DNA of 64,000 nucleotides from Thalassotalea sp. PS06 (GCF_007197775.1 NZ_CP041638.1:1426001-1490000); one strand, 5' to 3'. Shown: positions 26,419 through 36,256, numbered from the stretch's first letter. The notes: generated from the sequence alone by a model not told the origin. A program made the numbers and translations.

Positions 26419-28029
26419 TTAAACCATGAACTGTAAGCCGCCAAGGAACAGTAAGGTGGCGATAAAGAAGGCAAACAGCCAGTAGTTAATCGGATCGACT
26501 TTTCCTGGTACCCGATACCAACCATTCTCTTTTTCGGCAAGACCTTCTCGGGCAAACTTAAGTTGTTGTCCTTTTATGGTGTACTCCGAAAGGATTTCCT
26601 GCTTACCATCGATCAAACGACTCGCAATCAAGGTCACAATGCCATTAACGCCTGCGCCGATAAGACAGTACCACGGCCAGGCAATATCGGTGCCGATAGC
26701 CACTGCTGCGACAACAATAAAACCGGTAAGTGTACCTACCAAAAGACCGTTTTCGGTGGCTTGTTTGGAAAAGAATCCAAGCGCAAACATACCCAGCTGA
26801 GCACCAACAAAGTAGGAGCCAACTTTACTCAGCACTTCTAAAATAGAGCCGGTACTGTGTAAGTGATACATAATTGCCGGGAATATGATTAACAGTGCCC
26901 AGAATAAGGTGAAGAAACGGGATACTTTCAGGTAATGGGCTTCCGATTGATTTTTCTTAAAGTACTTTTTATAGAAATCGATGGTTGAAACGGTCGACAG
27001 GGAATTGAACGCTGAATCCAGGCTCGACATCGATGCTGCCATTACTGCTGCGGCGATTATCCCCATTAACCCTGGCATGCCATAGTCGGCCGCAAATTGC
27101 AGGATTATGGTATTGTCATTATCAAAAGGCTTGCCCTGATAATAGCTGTAAAATAGCACGCCCAGAATAATAAAGAACAAGTAGATAAAGAAAGCGGCAA
27201 AACCCATTAATAAGTAAGACTTTTTCGCATCACCTATGTTTTTCGCTGCAAGAGTACGCTGAACCATCATCTGATTGGTACCATAGACGGTCGTATGATA
27301 GAGCGTCATTGCGATAATACCACTCCAGACAGTCGTAGTGGCGGTAAAGTCCCAATCAGTCAAGAGGGGATTGAGTTTACCTTCTGCCTTTAATTGTGCC
27401 AGTGAATCCATTACCGAGAAATCACTCTCGTTGGTAAGCGCATAGAAAATAATACCGGCACCAACAAATAAAATGACCGACTGAATTACATCGGTCCAGA
27501 TCACCGCGGTAATTCCACCCAGGACCGTATAGACCAAAGCAATAACTGTCACGATAACAATTGCAGCGATGACATCTATGCCGGTTATAAAGCTTAATAC
27601 TACAGACGTTGCATATAGCACTGCCGCAGAGGACATGGTTTGCGATACCAGCCAGATTGAAGAAATTAATGCTCTGGCGCGTTTACCAAATCGTTTTTCC
27701 TGATACTCATAAATGGAGGCAACGCCAGCGTTATAAAAGAACGGAAAGAAGAAAATAATCACCGCCATGATCACCAAAGGGTAGTTAAGATGAATCGCGA
27801 TCACACTTAACCCTTCTTTGTATGCCCAGGCAGGTGCGCCCAGAAATGTCATGGCACTTACATAGGTTGCCACAACGGAAATACCAATTGCCCACCAGGG
27901 GGTGGTTTTTTGTCCAAGATAAAAGTCCTGGTCGGATTTGATTTTTTTTCCGATAACCAGGCCTAATGCCAGATTCGCGATGATATACGCGATCAAAATG
28001 CTCCAGTTTAATGCGCCAAATTCAATCAT
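26419..28029 (-). CDS. Sodium:solute symporter (SSS family)
   Basis: The product has 536 residues with about 14 hydrophobic helices, and family blocks GQKTTPWWAIGISVVATYVSAMTFLGAP (residues about 40-65), YEYQEKRFG and MAASMSSLDSAFNS. SSS carriers use the sodium gradient to import sugars, carboxylates, choline-like compounds and others; the closest general resemblance is to the SGLT/NanT-like branch. As first gene of the minus-strand operon, and divergent from 28168 across an operator, it is the probable inner-membrane importer of the island's substrate. Confidence 0.92.
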   Translation of the reverse strand: MIEFGALNWSILIAYIIANLALGLVIGKKIKSDQDFYLGQKTTPWWAIGISVVATYVSAMTFLGAPAWAYKEGLSVIAIHLNYPLVIMAVIIFFFPFFYNAGVASIYEYQEKRFGKRARALISSIWLVSQTMSSAAVLYATSVVLSFITGIDVIAAIVIVTVIALVYTVLGGITAVIWTDVIQSVILFVGAGIIFYALTNESDFSVMDSLAQLKAEGKLNPLLTDWDFTATTTVWSGIIAMTLYHTTVYGTNQMMVQRTLAAKNIGDAKKSYLLMGFAAFFIYLFFIILGVLFYSYYQGKPFDNDNTIILQFAADYGMPGLMGIIAAAVMAASMSSLDSAFNSLSTVSTIDFYKKYFKKNQSEAHYLKVSRFFTLFWALLIIFPAIMYHLHSTGSILEVLSKVGSYFVGAQLGMFALGFFSKQATENGLLVGTLTGFIVVAAVAIGTDIAWPWYCLIGAGVNGIVTLIASRLIDGKQEILSEYTIKGQQLKFAREGLAEKENGWYRVPGKVDPINYWLFAFFIATLLFLGGLQFMV

Positions 28030-28096
28030 GACTTGCTGTTACTTCCCATTTTTATCGTTATATTTATTGATTAGCTGGATGCATCATATTATCAAT

Positions 28097-28110
28097 TGAC
28101 TTCGAAGTCA
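28097..28110. promoter_or_regulatory. LacI-type operator palindrome, site 2 (perfect)
   Basis: TGACTTCGAAGTCA lies in the 138-bp divergent promoter region, 67 bp from the symporter start and 57 bp from the NTF2-like gene at 28168. From this place one repressor could control both directions. Confidence 0.8.
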
Positions 28111-28167
28111 TTAGTAAATAGCATTCTTTTAAACATTTAATTATTACAACTTAGTGAATCCGTTCGA

Positions 28168-29184
28168 ATGACAAATTTTCAAAACGAAAAAGCCTATGTA
28201 TTACAGTATTTTGAAGCGATGGAGCAAGCGACGGCTGAAAACCTACAGCAGGTTCAGGCTGCGTATATGGCTAAAGACTACGAATTTTATGGAGTCTATC
28301 CATTTAACAAAATCGATGATTTGAGTGAGGTTAGTGAAAAAGTCTGGCAGCCGATATACCGGGCATTTAGTCAATTACAACGCCGCCAGGATGTTTTTAT
28401 GGCCGGACAAAGTGAAATTCAGGGCGAAACCTGGGTGATGAGTATGGGGCATTTCATGGGGCTGTTCGATTGCGACTGGCTAGGGATCCGTGCCAGCCGC
28501 AAACTGGTGATGTTGCGTTACGCTGAGTTTAACTGTGTTGAAAACGGCAAAATTACCAAAACAGGTTTATGGCTCGATATCATCGGCTTTATGCATCAAT
28601 TAGGGATAAATCCTTTACCTCCTCAAACCGGGGCATCCTTTGTTTATCCCGGACCCAGACATCACAACGGTCTGCTGTTTGATGAACAACAACCCGATGA
28701 GGCAGAGAAGACGATGTTGGTGTTAAACACCATGATTGATGATTTAAGCAAACTTAATCAGACCGACAATGATCGCGCCGGCCCTGAGGTGATGCAGAAG
28801 AATTGGCACGATAATATGAGTTGGTATGGTCCTGCCGGAATCGGAGCTACGTACACGATTGAGCGATATCAACAACAACACATGTATCCGTTTAGAGAAG
28901 GATTGACGGATAAAGTCTTTAATGGCCATGTATGCCGATTTGCGGAAGGTCAGTTTGCCTGTTTCTTTGGTTGGCCAAATTTATCCAATAAAGCCAAAGG
29001 TGGATTTATGGGGTTACCTAGTGGCGACGTTCGTGCGGATATGAGAGTGGTTGATGTTTATTACCGTGAAGGCGATAAACTGTTGGAAAACTGGGTGCTA
29101 ATCGATATCCCGTACTGGTTGAAACAACAGGGGGTCGATATTTTAGAACGAACGGCTGCAATTTATAATCCGGTAACGGAATAA
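28168..29184 (+). CDS. Two-domain SnoaL-like protein D
   Basis: The product has 338 residues and is a paralogue of the proteins at 25442 and 29998. The N half has GHFMGLFDCDWLGIRASRK and LRYAEFNCVENGKI. The C half has SWYGPAGIGATYTIERYQ and the tail ENWVLIDIPYWLKQQGVDI. It is cytoplasmic. It is the first gene of a plus-strand operon with the exported hydrolase (7 bp gap) and protein E, controlled from the shared operator at 28097. Confidence 0.8.
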   Translation: MTNFQNEKAYVLQYFEAMEQATAENLQQVQAAYMAKDYEFYGVYPFNKIDDLSEVSEKVWQPIYRAFSQLQRRQDVFMAGQSEIQGETWVMSMGHFMGLFDCDWLGIRASRKLVMLRYAEFNCVENGKITKTGLWLDIIGFMHQLGINPLPPQTGASFVYPGPRHHNGLLFDEQQPDEAEKTMLVLNTMIDDLSKLNQTDNDRAGPEVMQKNWHDNMSWYGPAGIGATYTIERYQQQHMYPFREGLTDKVFNGHVCRFAEGQFACFFGWPNLSNKAKGGFMGLPSGDVRADMRVVDVYYREGDKLLENWVLIDIPYWLKQQGVDILERTAAIYNPVTE

Positions 29185-29191
29185 GTAAATC

Positions 29192-30001
29192 ATGTGGCGT
29201 ATTATCTGGTTTTCCTGCCTACTGTATTGCTCGCCAATGAGCGCCGTTGAACTGCACAAGCTTGCTGACAATAGCCAGGGGCTATCGCGTTATTTACTGG
29301 AATTCGAACATCAGGGGTTGCATCAATACGGGCTATTGATCATTGGTAGTGAGCAAGGTCTTGAAAATCGCGATTTGGTCTTGCTTGCCCATGGTTTTCA
29401 TCCAAATCCACCTATGTATGGTAAAACTTCCCCTGAAATATCTAAACGTCCGGGAGATTATTATCGCCAATGGGTAGAGGCCTATGGGCTGGCAGGATTT
29501 AATGTTCTGGTGCCAGATTACCGAGGTCATAATGACTCCGAGGGGTTTGAGTTTACCCATCAGGCGGGTAAGTATGACTTTCCTGAACGCTACTATGCCA
29601 GCGATTTGATTGCGGCGGTAAGCGCATTTGAGAACTATAGGGGGGAATCGCTCGATAATATTGTTATTGCCGGTCACTCAATGGGCGCACCAATCGCCTT
29701 TTATGCGGGAAACCAGTTGGCGGATAAGGTTAGGCTGGTCTCTTTATGGTCGTCTGCTTCTTATCGGTTCGAGCAGGATAAAACAACCGTGACAGAGGTT
29801 CCTTTTATTATTCACCACGGCGTTCAAGATAAGACGACGCCGATTCAAAACAGTGAGTATTACCGACAGCAGTTCCCAGAACTGGAATTGTATTATGGCG
29901 CTTATCAAAGCGATAAACATATGCTCAGTGGCAAAGATTTTAATGACGCAATGGCGATTGATATCGGATATATAAAACGCTTTTTCAAGGAAAATAAATG
30001 A
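29192..30001 (+). CDS. Exported alpha/beta hydrolase
   Basis: The product has 269 residues. A signal peptide (about 1-20, ending SAVEL) is followed by an alpha/beta hydrolase domain. The oxyanion region is VLLAHGFHPNPP, the nucleophile elbow is IAGHSMGAPIAF, and the catalytic His is in the SDKHMLSG region near the end. A DYRGHNDSEG block is also typical. It probably cleaves an ester in the periplasm. Its stop overlaps the next start as ATGA, so the two are translationally coupled. Confidence 0.83.
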   Translation: MWRIIWFSCLLYCSPMSAVELHKLADNSQGLSRYLLEFEHQGLHQYGLLIIGSEQGLENRDLVLLAHGFHPNPPMYGKTSPEISKRPGDYYRQWVEAYGLAGFNVLVPDYRGHNDSEGFEFTHQAGKYDFPERYYASDLIAAVSAFENYRGESLDNIVIAGHSMGAPIAFYAGNQLADKVRLVSLWSSASYRFEQDKTTVTEVPFIIHHGVQDKTTPIQNSEYYRQQFPELELYYGAYQSDKHMLSGKDFNDAMAIDIGYIKRFFKENK

Positions 30002-31014
30002 CACAGAACCATCAGCAAAATAAACAAAAAATCCATCTCCTGAGTAAGCTTCAATATAACTTTGACGCAACCGATGTGCGGGATTTCCTAACAAGCTTGT
30101 TTGCAGAGAATGCTAAAGTTCAGCTTTGCTTTCCATTTGAAGATCTTGAAGGCGGCAAAGGTCTGTTTGACAGCGCTTTGAAACCTTTGTCAGACGCAAT
30201 ACCGGATCTGGAGCGTCGCGATACCATTATCATGTCCGGTCCAACTGACAAAGGTGAAGAATGGGTCGGCTGTTGTGGATATTATTGTGGCACGTTTACT
30301 CAACCCTGGTTAGATATTCCAGCCACTGGCCACATGGTTTCAATGCGTTTTCATGAATTTTACAAATTCGAAAATGGTAAGGTAATTGAGTTTCAGGGCA
30401 TTTGGGATATACCCGAATTAATGATGCAGGCCAAAGCCTGGCCGATGGTACCGAGTCTTGGTAGAGAGTGGCATGTCCCTGGACCTGCAAGTCAGGACGG
30501 CTTGTCTCTCACACCGAGAAATCCTTCCCTGTCGGAGCATGCACAACAAGTCGTTACCGATATGTGTGTAGCCCTTGGTAATTATGCGTCTGGCGGTGTT
30601 GAAGCAATGCAGCTCGAAAAGTATTGGCATCCTCGTTGTTCGTGGTACGGACCTTCGGGGATAGGTACAGCGAGAACCATTAGCGGCTTTAGAAACTGGC
30701 ACCAAATCCCTTTTCTAAATGGTTTACCTGACAGAGTAGGGGACCCGCACGCGGGACATGTTTTTGCGGACGGTAATTATACCGCATTCACCGCCTGGCC
30801 AGGTATGTACATGACGGTTAGTGGTTCTGGCTGGCTTGGGATCGCTCCCGGGGATCAAAAAATAAGTATGCGCAGCCTGGATTTTTGGCGAGTCGAGGAC
30901 GATCTTATTCGCGAGAACTGGGTGCTGATTGATATGCTCTCGGTTTACCAGCAGCTAGGGGTTGATGTGCTTGCCCGAATGCGAGAATTTAACAAGGCTA
31001 AATCTATTCGATAA
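29998..31014 (+). CDS. Two-domain SnoaL-like protein E
   Basis: The product has 338 residues and is the third paralogue of the WYGP(A/S)GIG group. The N half has GYYCGTFTQPWLDIPATGH and MRFHEFYKFENGKVI. The C half has CSWYGPSGIGTARTISGFR and the tail ENWVLIDMLSVYQQLGVDV. It starts within the stop of the exported hydrolase. It ends the plus-strand operon; an inverted repeat follows at 31062-31098. Confidence 0.8.
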   Translation: MTQNHQQNKQKIHLLSKLQYNFDATDVRDFLTSLFAENAKVQLCFPFEDLEGGKGLFDSALKPLSDAIPDLERRDTIIMSGPTDKGEEWVGCCGYYCGTFTQPWLDIPATGHMVSMRFHEFYKFENGKVIEFQGIWDIPELMMQAKAWPMVPSLGREWHVPGPASQDGLSLTPRNPSLSEHAQQVVTDMCVALGNYASGGVEAMQLEKYWHPRCSWYGPSGIGTARTISGFRNWHQIPFLNGLPDRVGDPHAGHVFADGNYTAFTAWPGMYMTVSGSGWLGIAPGDQKISMRSLDFWRVEDDLIRENWVLIDMLSVYQQLGVDVLARMREFNKAKSIR

Positions 31015-31061
31015 ACTCTCTGCAAATGGTGCTTGTTCGTAAACAGGCGCCATCTATTCAT

Positions 31062-31098
31062 TGAGAAATGCGATGTAAATTCTTATATGCATTTCTCA
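31062..31098. repeat. Inverted repeat after the plus-strand operon
   Basis: TGAGAAATGC (31062-31071) pairs perfectly with GCATTTCTCA (31089-31098) across a 17-nt loop. There is no T run, so it could be a stability hairpin or a protein-binding site rather than a standard terminator. Confidence 0.45.
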
Positions 31099-31451
31099 TG
31101 TCTCAGCCTCAGGAAATTTAGCGACTATCTCTGTCTAAAGCTCTTAATGTCGCTATCTACGTAAAGTGGCACAATATAACAATTATTTTGTTGTTTTCGA
31201 CAAATCTGTAGCCGGGATATTTTACTCCTCGAACTTTATTAAGCGCTGCATGAATAATATTTTTGGTAAATTTTTAAAAATATTTTTAACAGAAATGCAG
31301 CAGCTAAGAGATGCAATTTTGTGATTCATAAGCTTCTGGGTTTAATTTGCTGTTTCGCAGTCGAGTACTTCAATTCATTCAGAGCTCTTAGCTTACCCAT
31401 TGAATAATATAACTTTGTATGTCTTTTTTCGATAAATCCACTGAGTTTGAT

Positions 31452-31465
31452 TGACTTCGAAGTCA
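31452..31465. promoter_or_regulatory. LacI-type operator palindrome, site 3 (perfect)
   Basis: TGACTTCGAAGTCA is identical to sites 1 and 2. It lies 381 bp before the TonB receptor start, in an 831-bp non-coding region (31015-31845). Confidence 0.75.
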
Positions 31466-31594
31466 CTAAATGAGTCAGTGCCAGGCATTTTATCATTATG
31501 TTTTTTCGCCCTTATTTTTACCTTTCTTGTATTTGCTTAGCTATACATAGGGTTTGTTGCAGAAGTGTTAATAAATTTTTGGTTGATATTAAAA

Positions 31595-31608
31595 TGATTT
31601 CGAAGTAC
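31595..31608. promoter_or_regulatory. LacI-type operator, site 4 (imperfect)
   Basis: TGATTTCGAAGTAC matches the palindrome at 11 of 14 positions, including the whole TTCGAAGT core. Its centre is 143 bp from site 3, so two repressor dimers could act together on the receptor promoter. Confidence 0.5.
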
Positions 31609-31669
31609 TTTTTGTTGTGTCCGCGATATAGAAATTAAAACGACATAGCGGATCAAAATTGTTAGACGT

Positions 31670-31845
31670 GAAGACGATGGTTGGGCAACCCAACCAGGTC
31701 AATAGCCAGGGTCAGGACCAACGCTGAGGTAGCTGTTGCTTATCAACGACAAAGCGGCGATAAGCATCATCGCCAGAACGGTTAAGGTTTTGGCACGCAG
31801 AACATATGGTCTTTGCTAATTAGAAATTGCTTCGGGAAAAAAATA
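31670..31845 (+). promoter_or_regulatory. Structured leader of the TonB receptor gene
   Basis: Between the operators and the receptor start are stems such as GGTTGGG-CAA-CCCAACC (about 31679-31695) and GCTTATC...GATAAGC (about 31740-31768). If transcription starts near the operators, the mRNA would have a leader of over 200 nt. I recognise no riboswitch class. No gene is visible in 31015-31845. Confidence 0.35.
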
Positions 31846-34281
31846 ATGAATAGAAAACCTAAGAATCTCTTTAAAACAACGGTCGCGTTAGCCGTTGCCA
31901 ATGCTCTGCTGGCGGGTAACGCTCTTGCCGAGAATGAATCTGAGCAGGATATCGAAAAAATTGAAGTTACTGCAACGAAGCGTGTAACCAGTATTCAGGA
32001 AGTACCATTGGCGGTTACTGCTATCGGTGGCGATGAACTAGTCGATATGCAAATTACCGACATCCTGTCAATTGAAAAAGCGATTCCTGGTGTGACGGTT
32101 GCCAGTTTTGGTAACAACCCGCAGGTTATTTTGCGTGGTGCGGGTAGTGCCGGTACCACAGATATTGCGGTACCGATTTATCATAACAATATGTACTTAC
32201 CAACTACTGGTCAGGCACTTGCAGGCTATATGGATGTTGAGCGCATCGAAGCCCTGCGTGGTCCGCAGGGTACCTTGTTTGGTCGTAATACGTTTGGTGG
32301 TTTGATTAACGTGATCACTAAAAAGCCAGACACGGAAGAGTTTGACTTTGGTGCAGCTATTACAGTTGGCGATTATGGGTTATTGAAAACCGAGGGTTTT
32401 GTTAATGTCCCGCTTGGTGACAAGGTTGCGTTCCGACTAACGGCTGCCGATGAACAACGTGATGGCTATGTTGAGAATATCAATAACCCTGATGGCGATC
32501 TGAAAGACTCCGACTACACCTATGTACGTGGTCAGCTTTTGTTTACTCCTACCGATGATCTGTCAATCAATCTGACCATGTCGCACTGGAAAGATACTGG
32601 TAATGGAAGCTTGAACTGGGCATATAAAGCTGCAGGGATCCCCCTGGATAAAAATGACCCGACCAAAATTAATGCCATTGATGGCTATTTAGACCCGCGT
32701 ATGGGGATTTACGTAGGCTGTGAAGGCGAACCGGATAGAGCCGGTGGCCGTTCACAAGCCGGTAATGTCTGTGCTGGTGATGCATCGGCTTCAATTGTTA
32801 GCGACCCGCGTAAGATAGATTACGATTACACGCCAATTCGTGAATTGGAAGAAACCGCGGTTTATTTAAATATTGACTGGGAAGTTGCGAACCATAGCCT
32901 GGTATTGAACGCTGCAGCATTTGATTATCAGGCGATTAACCTGATGGATGCGGAGTTTTCTTCGATGGCGTCTTGGGTCGATGGTACATATGGCACGACA
33001 AAATCTGAGCAGGTTGATTTCACTATCTCCTCTACATTTGACGGGCCGTTGCAATATACCTTGGGTGCCTACTACTTCGATAGTCAGGATCCAGATAACA
33101 AATCGGCTTATTTATTCGGAAGCTTAACCGAATCCTGGTATGCCTACGCTGGTGCAACCCCGGAAACCCCTTCCTGGGCCTACTGGAATCGTGAAGGTCG
33201 TGGTGGTACAAAATCAACCGCCCTATATGGTCAGGCTACCTATTCATTAACAGACAAGCTTAATGCCACTGCCGGTATCCGTTACACCGAAGATGATCGT
33301 CAATCGCAGCGCTCTAACTCTCTTGCCGGTTCGTTAGGATGGGGAAATTGGGATGATTATCTTGGACCTGAATTACCTAGCTTTACATACGTTGATGGTA
33401 ACGGAGACGCTTTGCCTACTGAGGTAGGTAAAGATGAAAATATGGATTATCGCCTTGGCGTCGATTACCAGATAAATGACGATGTCATGGTATACGCGTC
33501 ATACTCTACCGCTTATATCGCCGGTGCAACTGATGCGGCAACGCAGAAGCTATTGGATCCGCAAACCAATAAATCTTATGAAGCTGGATTTAAATCAACG
33601 TTGTTCGACGGTGACTTCCGACTGAATGGAGCCATCTTTAATGCTAAATATGAAGGTTTAACCACGACCGCGTTCATCGAGCAGGGTGATACCGGTGTTG
33701 CCGTGGCGACTCAAGTACCAGGCGGTTCTATCAATTCTCGTGGTATTGAACTGGAAGGTTTCTGGGATGTGACTGATGACTTAGTAGTCGATTTTGGTGT
33801 GTCTGTGGACATGTCTGAATATGATGAATTTGTCGTTAATGCGGGTAATTTAGTGATTAATGATTCTGACGGTAATCCTGTTAAACCGATTGGCTCAGAA
33901 GTGATAGATGGTGGTTTCGGTTTTGTAATGGACGGTGAAAACACTCCGTATACTCCTGACCTGACCGTTGGCGTAGGCGTCTCTTACTTCTTTGATTTAG
34001 GTGATATGGGTACTATCAAGCCTTACGTTCATACCTATTACAATAGTGGCTACATGACGAACCGCGCGCCGGCATTCTTCGGTGAACAGGATGCATATGC
34101 CAAAGTAGACCTTTCTGTTAAGTGGGAATCTGTTGATGGTGACTTTACGGTCCAGGCATATGTTAATAATGCCACCGACGAGTTAATTCAGACCTACACG
34201 GAAATTCTCAGCCGTGCCCGAGTGGCGTATGACTATGCAGCGCCAAGAAATATGGGCATTCGCTTTGGATACAACTTCTAA
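31846..34281 (+). CDS. TonB-dependent outer-membrane receptor
   Basis: The product has 811 residues from the ATG at 31846 (GGGAA site); an upstream TTG/ATG at 31813 is less likely. A signal peptide ends near LAEN. The TonB box region is EKIEVTATKR. The plug domain carries RIEALRGPQGTLFGRNTFGG and the barrel ends in aromatic GIRFGYNF. This is the broad FyuA/sphingomonad type that imports aromatics, terpenoids, saccharides or siderophores. Its operators and position make it the outer-membrane importer for the island. A clear terminator follows. Confidence 0.93.
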   Translation: MNRKPKNLFKTTVALAVANALLAGNALAENESEQDIEKIEVTATKRVTSIQEVPLAVTAIGGDELVDMQITDILSIEKAIPGVTVASFGNNPQVILRGAGSAGTTDIAVPIYHNNMYLPTTGQALAGYMDVERIEALRGPQGTLFGRNTFGGLINVITKKPDTEEFDFGAAITVGDYGLLKTEGFVNVPLGDKVAFRLTAADEQRDGYVENINNPDGDLKDSDYTYVRGQLLFTPTDDLSINLTMSHWKDTGNGSLNWAYKAAGIPLDKNDPTKINAIDGYLDPRMGIYVGCEGEPDRAGGRSQAGNVCAGDASASIVSDPRKIDYDYTPIRELEETAVYLNIDWEVANHSLVLNAAAFDYQAINLMDAEFSSMASWVDGTYGTTKSEQVDFTISSTFDGPLQYTLGAYYFDSQDPDNKSAYLFGSLTESWYAYAGATPETPSWAYWNREGRGGTKSTALYGQATYSLTDKLNATAGIRYTEDDRQSQRSNSLAGSLGWGNWDDYLGPELPSFTYVDGNGDALPTEVGKDENMDYRLGVDYQINDDVMVYASYSTAYIAGATDAATQKLLDPQTNKSYEAGFKSTLFDGDFRLNGAIFNAKYEGLTTTAFIEQGDTGVAVATQVPGGSINSRGIELEGFWDVTDDLVVDFGVSVDMSEYDEFVVNAGNLVINDSDGNPVKPIGSEVIDGGFGFVMDGENTPYTPDLTVGVGVSYFFDLGDMGTIKPYVHTYYNSGYMTNRAPAFFGEQDAYAKVDLSVKWESVDGDFTVQAYVNNATDELIQTYTEILSRARVAYDYAAPRNMGIRFGYNF

Positions 34282-34308
34282 CCTCTTTGTTTCCTTGTGT
34301 TAAACTTT

Positions 34309-34332
34309 GGGCCTATTCGTAGGCCCTTTTTT
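34309..34332 (+). terminator. Terminator after the TonB receptor
   Basis: The stem GGGCCTA-TTCG-TAGGCCC is followed by TTTTTT. It is a textbook intrinsic terminator. Confidence 0.93.
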
Positions 34333-34402
34333 CGTTGTACAAGCGGATATTTGTTCTCGGATAAAGCGTTAGCTTAGTGAAAAGGTAAGGTGATCAGGTT
34401 TT

Positions 34403-36250
34403 ATGGACCAAAAAGTTGTTAAACAATTAGAACAAGGCTTTCAGTTGTTGCAAAATCAGCATCCTGAACAGGCAGAAAAATGCTTTCAGGACATTCTGAC
34501 AACACATCCTGACAATGAATTTGCCTTAAACCTTTTAGGTGTCACCTATCTGCAATTATCAAATCCGAAATCGGCCATTGAGGTTTTAAACCAGGCGTTA
34601 ACCGTAAACCATCAGGATCCAGAGACTCATGCCAATCTTGGTCTGGCATTCAAAGATACCCATGACTGGAAAAACGCTCAGCTGCACCTTGAGCAATCGT
34701 TGAAAATAAATCCTAGGCAGCCAGTGGTTTTGAATAACCTGGGTAATGTCTTTGCAGCTCAGGATCTGCACTCACAAGCAGCAAGCTGTTTCGACAACGC
34801 GTTAAAAATCGCACCTGAATATCCAGAATGTTTATCCAACTTTGCGCAATCACTGAAAGAAATCGGTGAACATTCTCTGGCATTAAAGGCCATTATTGGG
34901 GCGCAAAAACTTGAAACCAAGAATAGCTACTTTGCCAATATTCAGGGCGAAATCGAATTGCTCATGGGCCAGTATCTGGCGGCAAAGAGCAGTTTTAACC
35001 GGGCAATTGCACTGGACAACAATATTGTTGCCAGAGTGAACCTGTCGACAGCGCTGAAACAGCTGGGAGAGCATTTACAAGCCAGACAATGTTTATTGCA
35101 GGTTATTGACCAGGAACCGAACAATAGTGAAGCTCATCATCACTTTGGGGTATTGCAGGAGCAATTGGGAGAATTCGAGCAGGCGGCGGTGAGTTTTCGC
35201 AACGCGTTAAAGCATACGCCTAATCACGCCAGCTCTTTTTATCAGTTAGCCAAGCTCAAGCAGCAGTCCCTGAGTAGCTCTGAAAAAGCAAAAATCCAAG
35301 CATTGCTCGACGACCCAACTACGCCTGATGTGTTTAAGTCCTCTTTGTATCTGGCGCTTGGGGTCGATTGTGACAAGCAGCGACTATATCGAGATGCGAT
35401 GCAGTATTTCGTTGCCGGGAAATCTTTGAAAGCGAAAAAAGTACCTTATAGAGCGGATATCAGCGAAAAGTATCGAGCGCTGATCACTCAATTGCTAACC
35501 AAACAGACGCAGGGCAGTAACGTGAGCGGAATACAACCGGTATTTATCATTGGTATGCCTCGTTCAGGGACCAGTTTAACCGAACAAATACTGTCATCTC
35601 ATTCGCGGGTGTTCGGCGCTGGCGAGCTCGGTTTTATCAATGATCTAATGAAACTTGCTGAACAGGAAACGAAAACCCGGTATCCATATTGTCTCGAAAA
35701 ACTATCGTCTTCGAGCCTCACCAGACTCGGTGCAATGTATAAACAAAGGGTTGAGGACACCTTTGGTTCTCATGAAATTGTTCTCGATAAAAACCCGCTA
35801 AACTATAATTTTGTCAGCTTTATCAGAGCGATACTGCCAGATGCGAAATTTATTTATTGCAAACGTCAGGCGATGGACAATTGTGTATCCATTTTTAAAT
35901 TGCCATTTGATGATAATCAAAGCTATGCCCATGATTTACAGGCACTTGGACATTATTATCGCGAGCATGAAAAATTAATGGCTCTTTTTAAAGGGCATTA
36001 CCAGCAAGATATATTGCAGATAGAGTACGAGCAAACGGTTGCAGACCAGCGGGTTCAGACTCAGCGTCTATTGGACTTTCTTGGATTAGAATTTGAGCAG
36101 GAAACCCAGGAGTTTTATAAGACCGAGCGTATTGTCATGACACCCAGTGCGGAGCAGGTACGGCAACCGATCTACAATACCAGTATCGGTACCTGGCAAC
36201 GATATGAGGAGTTATTAAATCCGCTTATCGATGCCTTGGCACAATCGTAA
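34403..36250 (+). CDS. TPR-containing sulfotransferase-family protein
   Basis: The product has 615 residues. The N-terminal ~290 residues are TPR repeats, for example FALNLLGVTYLQLSNPKSAI and ETHANLGLAFKDTHDWKNAQ. A sulfotransferase domain follows, with the PAPS 5-phosphosulfate loop GMPRSGTSLTEQILSSH near residue 388. Such proteins often lie beside TonB receptors in Alteromonadales and sphingomonads, with no settled function. No signal peptide is seen. It follows the receptor terminator, so read-through or a separate promoter is needed. It is convergent with the lipoprotein hydrolase at 36257, only 6 bp away. Confidence 0.88.
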   Translation: MDQKVVKQLEQGFQLLQNQHPEQAEKCFQDILTTHPDNEFALNLLGVTYLQLSNPKSAIEVLNQALTVNHQDPETHANLGLAFKDTHDWKNAQLHLEQSLKINPRQPVVLNNLGNVFAAQDLHSQAASCFDNALKIAPEYPECLSNFAQSLKEIGEHSLALKAIIGAQKLETKNSYFANIQGEIELLMGQYLAAKSSFNRAIALDNNIVARVNLSTALKQLGEHLQARQCLLQVIDQEPNNSEAHHHFGVLQEQLGEFEQAAVSFRNALKHTPNHASSFYQLAKLKQQSLSSSEKAKIQALLDDPTTPDVFKSSLYLALGVDCDKQRLYRDAMQYFVAGKSLKAKKVPYRADISEKYRALITQLLTKQTQGSNVSGIQPVFIIGMPRSGTSLTEQILSSHSRVFGAGELGFINDLMKLAEQETKTRYPYCLEKLSSSSLTRLGAMYKQRVEDTFGSHEIVLDKNPLNYNFVSFIRAILPDAKFIYCKRQAMDNCVSIFKLPFDDNQSYAHDLQALGHYYREHEKLMALFKGHYQQDILQIEYEQTVADQRVQTQRLLDFLGLEFEQETQEFYKTERIVMTPSAEQVRQPIYNTSIGTWQRYEELLNPLIDALAQS

Positions 36251-36256
36251 TTAGTG

